Assembly (NCBI GenBank): GCA_025938035.1
Contig: JAICQE010000094.1
Span: 1-16,917 of the forward strand
Reading direction: 5' to 3'
From: Vicinamibacteria bacterium
GTDB lineage: Bacteria > Acidobacteriota > Vicinamibacteria > Vicinamibacterales > UBA2999
Length of the DNA stretch: 16,917 bases
The translations under genes and the position numbers were made by a program. The notes under the pieces were generated by a model. It did no database searches, had not been told where the DNA came from, and worked only from the letters and a program-made list of their open reading frames with translations. This document shows positions 7,313 through 12,417 of this stretch, piece after piece (the first letter of the stretch is position 1; every line of letters begins with the position of its first letter).

Positions 7313-9172
7313 TCAGTTCGGCGTCGGCTGCTGCACTGAGTCGATGACGAGGACTTCCACCGGCCCGCGCGCGGGCCGAAGTTTCAGGCCGAGCTGCTCT
7401 TCGAGCGCGGTGAACAGCGACGGGCCGTTGGGATCGATCGACGGCGGCAGCTCGACGCCCGGAGGCAGCTGCGATCGATCGGGTGTGTATTTCACCTCGA
7501 GGTCCCAGTTGCCGGTCAGTCCAGTGCGATCGATCACCAGGCGCTGCGCCGGCCCCTCGAGAAGGTTGGCCAGCATCGCCATGGTCGCCCCGCCGCCCAT
7601 GACGCGGGAAGGGTTCATGGTCATACCGCAGGAGCCGGGCCCCGGTGGGCCGGACGACGGCGGCGGCGTCGCTCCCCTTGCGACGGCGGCTGCCCGCGCC
7701 GCACAGTCCACCGCGGCGGGGCGAAGCTGCGGACCCAGCCTGCCATCCTGCCTGGCGACCACGAGCTCGAAGATCGGCAGCTCCTTCGTCTCTTTGTGCA
7801 TCACCAGCTTGAAGCGGTCCGCCAGCAGTGTCCGCAGCATCATCCTGAGCGGATCCTGGCCGCCGAAGAAGGCCCCCGTCGACGGCACCTCACGCTCGGG
7901 CTTGGCGAGGATGTCGAAGCGATCGGAAGCGATCCAGTCGGGCCCTCCCTCGAGCTGGAAACCCTGGATCTGATAGGCGAATCGAATCATTTCTCGCAGC
8001 TGCATGTTCACCACCGCGAGACTGCCGCCACGAGGGTCCATCCGAAAGTACCGCTCCTCGTTCCCGGACTTGTTGGGTTTGACCGATGCGGTCTCGAAGG
8101 CCAGCGGCGGCTGCTGCGCGCCGTCTGACGGCGCCTGTACCTGACGCACGGCACGCAGCGGCGCCGCAGCGGCAACGAACAGTGCAGCCGCGACGATAGC
8201 CGTGGCCACGGGTAGTGCTCCCGCGCGACCGCGCGCCTGTGCCCCGTCCAGAACCGCGCGCACGCGAGTGCTCAGATCGCGGCACGCTGCCATGGCCGGC
8301 AGCGGCGGCGAGGCAGTGCTGGCAAGGCGCTCCGCCAGCAGGACGAGTTGATTGGCGTAAGCGATGGCTTCACTCCGACGGAGGACTGCATCGTCGCAGG
8401 CCCGCTCTGCCTCGAGACTCAAACGCCTCCAGGCGATCCAGACGAGCGGATGGAACCAGTACAGCGCCCGAACAATGCGCGCCATGTACTGACTCAACCA
8501 GTCGGCGCGGCGCACGTGCTCGAGCTCGTGAATCATCGCGCGGCACAACTCCTCTTCGCTCCAGGCTGTCGCGTCGAGCGGCAACATGATCACCGGCCGA
8601 AGGATGCCGTATGTCATCGGACCAGGAATCGATTCGTGCACCCTCACGGCCACGGACCGTCGGATTCGCGCCTCGGCTGACAGCCTGCGCACCAACGCCT
8701 CACCGCGCACATACACGGAGCTCGACCGACGCAGCGAGCGCAAGTGCCACGTCCCGGCGAGTACTGGCAGCAGACAGAGCAACGCGCCGGCTCCCCAGAT
8801 CGCCCACAGAATTGCGGACGCGGTCATGCCTGTCGACTCAATACGCAGCGAATCAACTGATTCCTGTGCGGCGATCACCGTCGGAGACGGGCTCGTCATG
8901 ACCGGGACGACAGCGACCGCTGGCGCAGGCAATGCCGCGGTCCGGGCCGGCAGCGTTACGCCCCGAGACGGCATCACGAACGAAGCCGCCGGCAGCGCCA
9001 GGAGCACCGCAAAAGCCGCCACGAGCAGCACGTGTCGAGCCGCCGCGCGGCTTCGGCGTGCCAGTCCGGTCCACGCGAGCGCTACCGCCAGCGTCAGCGT
9101 CGCCTTTGCGACCAGCGTCGCAGCAAACGATGCGCCGATTCCAATGGCGATTTCCGCAAACCAGGCGTTCAT
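7313..9172 (-). CDS. BlaR1-type M56 membrane metallopeptidase fused to a TIGR03435 (DUF3738) domain
   Basis: A 619-residue membrane signal transducer partnered with the BlaI-type repressor encoded just upstream. The N-terminal half is the M56/BlaR1 peptidase: hydrophobic spans at about 10-35, 46-67 and 117-140, zinc motif HELEH (His215, Glu216, His219), the downstream EAERACDDAVL motif (254-264), and a last span at about 319-337. In classical BlaR1 the extracytoplasmic C-terminus is a penicillin-binding sensor with an SxxK serine. Here residues about 357-616 instead form a TIGR03435 domain (FETASVKPN, MIRFAYQIQGFQLEGGPDW, LLADRFKLVMHKETKELP, LVIDRTGLTGNWD, VEVLVIDSV). Such fusions occur in Acidobacteria; their ligand is unknown. 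The start codon overlaps the blaI stop (ATGA), so translation is coupled. Confidence 0.9.
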   Translation of the reverse strand: MNAWFAEIAIGIGASFAATLVAKATLTLAVALAWTGLARRSRAAARHVLLVAAFAVLLALPAASFVMPSRGVTLPARTAALPAPAVAVVPVMTSPSPTVIAAQESVDSLRIESTGMTASAILWAIWGAGALLCLLPVLAGTWHLRSLRRSSSVYVRGEALVRRLSAEARIRRSVAVRVHESIPGPMTYGILRPVIMLPLDATAWSEEELCRAMIHELEHVRRADWLSQYMARIVRALYWFHPLVWIAWRRLSLEAERACDDAVLRRSEAIAYANQLVLLAERLASTASPPLPAMAACRDLSTRVRAVLDGAQARGRAGALPVATAIVAAALFVAAAAPLRAVRQVQAPSDGAQQPPLAFETASVKPNKSGNEERYFRMDPRGGSLAVVNMQLREMIRFAYQIQGFQLEGGPDWIASDRFDILAKPEREVPSTGAFFGGQDPLRMMLRTLLADRFKLVMHKETKELPIFELVVARQDGRLGPQLRPAAVDCAARAAAVARGATPPPSSGPPGPGSCGMTMNPSRVMGGGATMAMLANLLEGPAQRLVIDRTGLTGNWDLEVKYTPDRSQLPPGVELPPSIDPNGPSLFTALEEQLGLKLRPARGPVEVLVIDSVQQPTPN

Positions 9173-9561
9173 GGCTGCTTCCTTCCCTTGCGTGCCCGTT
9201 CGATCTCGGCTTTCAACGCGTCGAGGTCCTCGTCATCCCACGATCCCTCGCGCACGAGCGCGGTCATCATCTGTCTGAGCGAACCGCCGAAGAACGTGTG
9301 CAGGTATTGCTGCAGCGCCGTGCGCTTGGCGACGGCCGGCGACATCGTGGCGGAATAGATAAAGCGGAGGCCGTCCTGCTGATGGCGCAGGAACCCCTTC
9401 CGCTCGAGCCTGGCGAGCATGACGCGCACCGACGAATCGCTCGGCGGCGCCGTCAACTTCGCGCGGATGTCTTCGGCGGACGCCCGATTGTCGAGGGCAA
9501 AGACCGCGTTCATGATTTCCCGCTCGCGGCGGGTCAGGCGTTCCGTGGCCGGCTTCGGCAT
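9169..9561 (-). CDS. BlaI/MecI-family transcriptional repressor
   Basis: A 130-residue winged-helix repressor of the BlaI/MecI/CopY family, first gene of the two-gene operon with the BlaR1-type peptidase. The DNA-binding domain covers about residues 8-75: LTRREREIMNAVFAL, the recognition helix region SDSSVRVMLARLERKGFLRH (41-60) and the wing GLRFIYSA. The C-terminal part (80-125) should dimerise and carry the site cut on induction. An upstream in-frame ATG at 9579 exists, but it lies inside the -10 box and so before any transcript; the ATG at 9561 is therefore chosen. There is no Shine-Dalgarno sequence, and the leader would be about nine bases. The operators overlapping the promoter show autoregulation; no other target is evident in the window. 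Confidence 0.9.
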   Translation of the reverse strand: MPKPATERLTRREREIMNAVFALDNRASAEDIRAKLTAPPSDSSVRVMLARLERKGFLRHQQDGLRFIYSATMSPAVAKRTALQQYLHTFFGGSLRQMMTALVREGSWDDEDLDALKAEIERARKGRKQP

Positions 9562-9579
9562 ATGCGACAGTTGTCGCAT
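9562..9579. promoter_or_regulatory. BlaI operator 1
   Basis: ATGCGACA-GT-TGTCGCAT is a perfect 8+8 bp palindrome around a two-base spacer. The ACAnnTGT core matches the arrangement of known BlaI/MecI operators. It runs from the -10 box to the start codon of blaI, so a bound dimer would block initiation. Confidence 0.85.
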
Positions 9580-9607
9580 TATAGAGGCGACAAATGTCGC
9601 ATGTCAA
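9578..9607 (-). promoter_or_regulatory. Consensus sigma-70 promoter of blaI-blaR1
   Basis: On the - strand, TTGACA (9607-9602) is followed after 18 bases by TATAAT (9583-9578): both hexamers are perfect consensus. Transcription should start near 9570, about nine bases before the ATG at 9561. Operator 2 fills the spacer and operator 1 covers the -10 and start region. Confidence 0.85.
9587..9600. promoter_or_regulatory. BlaI operator 2
   Basis: GCGACA-AA-TGTCGC is a 6+6 bp palindrome with the same core and spacer as operator 1. It lies wholly between the -35 and -10 boxes. The two operator centres are 23 bases apart, about two helical turns, so two dimers could bind the same face of the DNA. 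Confidence 0.85.
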
Positions 9608-9663
9608 CCGGTCGATTTCCAGGCGGTGTTCGTCGCGCGGTCCGGCTGAGGCCGGGCAGCACG

Positions 9664-9815
9664 TCAGAACGAGAAGAAGAAGAGCAGGTCGGGCCCGGCC
9701 CGCTCAATGCGCTGAACGTCACGCGCTGTGTGGACGAGGTTTCGGCGACGTTGGCCTGCACGCGCAGGTATTCCTCGAGCTGGTATTCGAGAATCAGTTC
9801 CGTCGCCTGCGCATC
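9664..9815 (-). pseudogene. Truncated copy of the tamB 3' end
   Basis: The last ~150 bases of tamB, stop codon included, recur here. Against 12418-12570 a hand alignment gives 13 mismatches and one single-base deletion in 153 positions, about 91% identity. The - strand translation keeps FGDAQATELILEYQL...RVQANVAETSSTQRVTF, then the lost base shifts the frame. The copy breaks off at 9815 and joins directly to the oxidoreductase fragment. There is no start and no upstream part, so it is a non-functional remnant. Confidence 0.9.
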
Positions 9816-9818
9816 ACC

Positions 9819-10072
9819 GCCGCCGCACGCGGACTGACGGACGGAGCGGCTGTTCGCGTCTTCAACGAGCTGGGCGAGGTCCGCTGCAATCTGCAGGTCG
9901 GTTCCTCGACCCGCCCCGGCACCGTAATGCTCCCGAAAGGGCTGTGGCACAACCACACGGAGAATGGCTATCCGGCCAACGCCCTCGCGCCCGATACGCT
10001 CACCGATCTCGGCGGCCGCGCGCGATTCAACGACGCCTGCGTGCAGGTCGAGCTCGCACCGGCGCAGTGTCC
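9819..10072 (+). pseudogene. Truncated copy of the molybdopterin oxidoreductase 3' end
   Basis: The bases match 7028-7281 without gaps: about 34 mismatches in 254 positions, 87% identity. The translation keeps the C-terminal pterin-binding domain (GLTDGAAVRVFNELGEVRCN, GTVMLPKGLW, LAPDTLTDLGG). The stop codon has mutated (TAG to CAG at 10065-10067). The 5' part is missing and the fragment is fused to the antisense tamB remnant, so it cannot make a useful protein even though the frame is still open. Confidence 0.9.
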
Positions 10073-10100
10073 TCTTCACGGCGCCGGTCGCGTAACTCTC

Positions 10101-10151
10101 TTAGTTCGGTGCGGGGCGTTCGAAGCGATTAACCACCGGCACTTCTACCTG
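10101..10151 (-). pseudogene. Possible C-terminal stub of another TIGR03435 gene
   Basis: The last 16 codons before a TAA read QVEVPVVNRFERPAPN. This aligns without gaps to the end of the BlaR1 fusion, PVEVLVIDSVQQPTPN, with 7 of 16 identical, and TIGR03435 proteins commonly end this way. It also lies about the same distance beyond the oxidoreductase end (36 bases, against 39 for blaR1). DNA identity is only 28 of 51, so it was not copied with the adjacent scar from the present blaR1. A chance match is possible. Confidence 0.35.
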
Positions 10152-10224
10152 CCGTCGTCCGTAAGAGACGGCGTAAACCCTTCGTGTCTTCGCGGTCGGG
10201 ACGCTGGCAGGCCCATGTAGCCGC

Positions 10225-10518
10225 TCAACTACATGCCTCACCATCTGTCCAGAAACAAAGTCCGTCGCCGTAACCCCAATAGGCCTCGGGATTTCCAGGG
10301 CTGCCGCACGACATATACTGCCACTCGACAGGCCCATCGCAAAAGGGAGGATAACTACTGCTCCCATTGCACTGCGCGCCTTCTGGATACTGCGCTTCGC
10401 AATACCCGCAATTCCACTCGCAGCTACCAGGCTCATATGCCTGTACGTCCGACGAGTAAGACGCGATACCGCCGACCAACAGGGCGGTCGATAACGTCGC
10501 TTGCGTCGCTGTTCTCAT
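10225..10518 (-). CDS. Secreted 8-cysteine miniprotein
   Basis: A 97-residue exported protein of unknown function. A signal peptide covers about residues 1-27 (MRTATQATLSTALLVGGIAS, with a likely cut after DVQA). The mature part of about 70 residues holds eight cysteines at 33, 37, 40, 50, 60, 71, 88 and 96, the first three as CX3CX2C, and many Gly, Pro, Tyr and Trp. An even cysteine count in an exported protein suggests four disulfide bonds, though metal binding is possible. The ATG at 10518 is chosen over the adjacent GTG because AGGAG lies seven bases upstream. It is the last gene of a - strand series after the DsbA-like and TIGR03435 genes; a DsbA-like oxidase nearby fits the need for disulfides. 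I recognise no family. Confidence 0.7.
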   Translation of the reverse strand: MRTATQATLSTALLVGGIASYSSDVQAYEPGSCEWNCGYCEAQYPEGAQCNGSSSYPPFCDGPVEWQYMSCGSPGNPEAYWGYGDGLCFWTDGEACS

Positions 10519-10587
10519 CACAAATCTCCTAGGGGAGCGTTACTTACCGTACCGTCGTATAGAATTCGAAGTTCTTACTGCACAGCG

Positions 10588-11361
10588 TCAGTTTTCGCTG
10601 GGCAGCTGGATTGAATCGACGACAATCACGGATACGGGCCCCCGCGTCGATTCCACTTGCAAGCCGAGCTGCTCCTTCAACGCATCGCGAATCGGCGGCG
10701 CACTGAGCCTTGACCTGCCTTGCTGGACAGAAACGGCGTTTGTTTCGTAAGCGAGTTGGACCGTCCACGATCCGTTCAAATGCGTCTCGTCGATAACGGG
10801 GAAGCCAAGAACTGCCGCAAGAACCGGTGCGAGCTCTGAAATCGGTGCACATTTCAAAAATGCGACTCTAACGGTTGCCGACATGGCGAAATCCCGATCC
10901 TTGGGTGGATCCTGTGGATCGCATCTTTTCAGATTCGGTCCAAGGGCTCCGTCGCGGCTCGCCACGACCAGTCGCGCTGACAACATGTCGCGCTGCTCCT
11001 GGTGCGTCACCAACTTGAACCTCTCCTCGAGTAACGACTGCACCATCAGTCGCATGTCTCGCTCGGAGACTGGACCGGCGGCTTTTCCGTTTATCTCAAA
11101 ACCGTCCTTCCGGATCCAGCTGGGACCACCAATAAGCTGAGTCGCATGGAGATCGAAAGCGAACCGTATTAACTGTGCTGCTGTCGCATTCCGCCGGTAA
11201 AACACGTGTGGCCGTTCTGTGGGCGGCTGGACCGGTGCCGGGTCGATCTGCCTCTTGACTGAAGCGACCTCGAAGGTCGGTTTTGCCGGCTGCGCTGAAG
11301 TAACAGCAACCAATCCCAGAAACGCCAGCCAAGACCATCTGGCACACACGTGACGTGCCAT
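10588..11361 (-). CDS. Secreted stand-alone TIGR03435 (DUF3738) protein
   Basis: A 257-residue exported protein with a signal peptide (about 1-23, hydrophobic core WLAFLGLVAV, likely cut after TSA). The remainder is a complete TIGR03435 domain: FEVASVKRQ (30-38), LIRFAFDLHATQLIGGPSWI (64-83), LLEERFKLVTHQEQRDM (110-126), VIDETHLNGSWTV (189-201), VSVIVVDSIQLPSEN (243-257). The family is greatly expanded in Acidobacteria and its function is unknown. Unlike the copy fused to BlaR1 in this window, this one has no peptidase or membrane part; the two are distant paralogues. AAGGAG lies five bases before the ATG, a strong ribosome site. It carries Cys147 and Cys171 in the mature part, which could form a disulfide. 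Base composition is clearly lower in GC than the flanking chromosome. Confidence 0.88.
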   Translation of the reverse strand: MARHVCARWSWLAFLGLVAVTSAQPAKPTFEVASVKRQIDPAPVQPPTERPHVFYRRNATAAQLIRFAFDLHATQLIGGPSWIRKDGFEINGKAAGPVSERDMRLMVQSLLEERFKLVTHQEQRDMLSARLVVASRDGALGPNLKRCDPQDPPKDRDFAMSATVRVAFLKCAPISELAPVLAAVLGFPVIDETHLNGSWTVQLAYETNAVSVQQGRSRLSAPPIRDALKEQLGLQVESTRGPVSVIVVDSIQLPSEN

Positions 11362-11469
11362 AGTTACTCCTTACGCCAAGTAGTTTCTACAGTGCCGTCC
11401 TGGCGCTACCCCGCTTCGACCGCGAGCGGAGGGGCGTGCTGCGGCCAACGGCATCCGCACGGTCTGCGA

Positions 11470-12150
11470 TTACAGCATGCCGCTAATCACCTTATCGAAC
11501 ACGTCCACGCCGACCGCACCGACAACGAACTTCTTGATTGTTATCCGCCCACGCCCGGAATCGATTCCGATTGCAAAACTTGGAGTTCCCCGAAGCTGGA
11601 GCCTGCTTGCGTCCGCCATATCAGACTCCACTCGGCGATCCGAGTCAGAGTCCTCCGCAAGGCATTTCTTGAATCGCGGCTCGTCCATTTGACTTGCGGC
11701 TGCGAGCCCCGCGATCTCATCGTCCGTCCCTTCCTTCACCTGGTACAGCATGTCGTGCAGCGGCCAAAACCTATTCTGTTCCGTAGCGCAAACCGCCGCC
11801 TTCGCCAGCGCTCGTGCCCGGGGATGGATTGCCGGGCGGGGATTGTTCGCGACTACGTACCGAAGCTTCCCAGCGTCCACGAACTTCGACCGAATGGCGG
11901 GTAGGACGTCCATAGCGTGACGACGGCAAAAAGGGCACTGATAATCGGTAAACTCGATCAGGACCGCTCTTGCGACGTCTGAACCGATCACCGGCATTGC
12001 AGTAATGTCGACTACCGTGCCAGCGGGTGCATCGCCGATCGGTGACCTGGCCTGTGGCCGGCCCGCATACTGCTTGTGGAGCACAGCCGCCTGCATGGCC
12101 ACCGCTGAGACCAACAAAATGAAGCTTAACTTTGAGGCAACGGTGTTCAT
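11470..12150 (-). CDS. DsbA-family thiol-disulfide oxidoreductase
   Basis: A 226-residue exported or membrane-anchored thioredoxin-fold protein of the DsbA/Thioredoxin_4 group. An N-terminal hydrophobic segment (about 9-24) is either a signal peptide or an anchor. The redox motif is CPFC (Cys72, Cys75) in EFTDYQCPFCRRHAMDVLP, and the cis-proline loop is RGTPSFAIG (Pro190). The usual helical insertion lies between them, with extra cysteines at 121 and 163. The ATG at 12150 is preferred to an upstream in-frame TTG because GGGGAG lies four bases before it. It is the first gene of the lower-GC - strand series; 108 bases separate it from the TIGR03435 gene. It may make or repair disulfides in exported partners such as the 8-cysteine miniprotein, which is an inference from context. 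Confidence 0.88.
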   Translation of the reverse strand: MNTVASKLSFILLVSAVAMQAAVLHKQYAGRPQARSPIGDAPAGTVVDITAMPVIGSDVARAVLIEFTDYQCPFCRRHAMDVLPAIRSKFVDAGKLRYVVANNPRPAIHPRARALAKAAVCATEQNRFWPLHDMLYQVKEGTDDEIAGLAAASQMDEPRFKKCLAEDSDSDRRVESDMADASRLQLRGTPSFAIGIDSGRGRITIKKFVVGAVGVDVFDKVISGML

Positions 12151-12417
12151 ACGGCTCCCCGGCAACCCCGCTCTAGATGAGCATTAAGCCTCATCGAGAC
12201 TGTAACGCCGAACATTCAAATGTCCCGACTTGTCACTCCACGGCGACACGCTGAGAACGGCAGCTGCGAATGGCCGAAGTCTACGCTTCCAGTGACGGCG
12301 TCAACGCGGAATTGGCAGACTGCGGATCGTACGGCGATTGGTGACGATGAGAGCGCTCTATCTGCGACGAGGGATCCGTGAAGAGCCCGTTTCAATCAAG
12401 CAGGACCACGACACTAC

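Noticed and set aside
7313..9561. A beta-lactam resistance operon
   Set aside because: The BlaI/BlaR1 names suggest it, but no beta-lactamase or penicillin-binding protein is present and the sensor domain is TIGR03435; the inducer is unknown.
9664..10072. Transposon or integron origin of the scar
   Set aside because: No transposase, integrase, terminal inverted repeat or target duplication is visible at its edges; the pieces are simply ends of the neighbouring genes.
10151..10172. Small hairpin GCCGTC/GACGGC
   Set aside because: A six-base stem with a ten-base loop, no T-run and no clear relation to a gene end; it could arise by chance at this GC content.
9594..10220. A 208-codon + strand frame that looks like a fusion protein
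   Set aside because: Its first third is antisense to a tamB remnant and its middle is the broken end of the oxidoreductase gene; it runs on only because the stop codon mutated. It is a scar and not a gene.
10214..10235. CATGTAG/CTACATG inverted repeat over the stop of the miniprotein gene
   Set aside because: Seven bases pair perfectly and it may be a weak terminator, but without a T-tract or a second example I do not annotate it.
10101..10436. A 111-codon - strand frame overlapping the 8-cysteine miniprotein
   Set aside because: It lacks a ribosome site and overlaps a better-supported gene with a signal peptide and AGGAG; only its last 16 codons are of interest, as a possible stub.
11407..11434. 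CCGCT/AGCGG hairpin between the dsbA-like and TIGR03435 genes
   Set aside because: The stem is short with a nine-base loop and uneven flanking pairs; an attenuator role cannot be supported.
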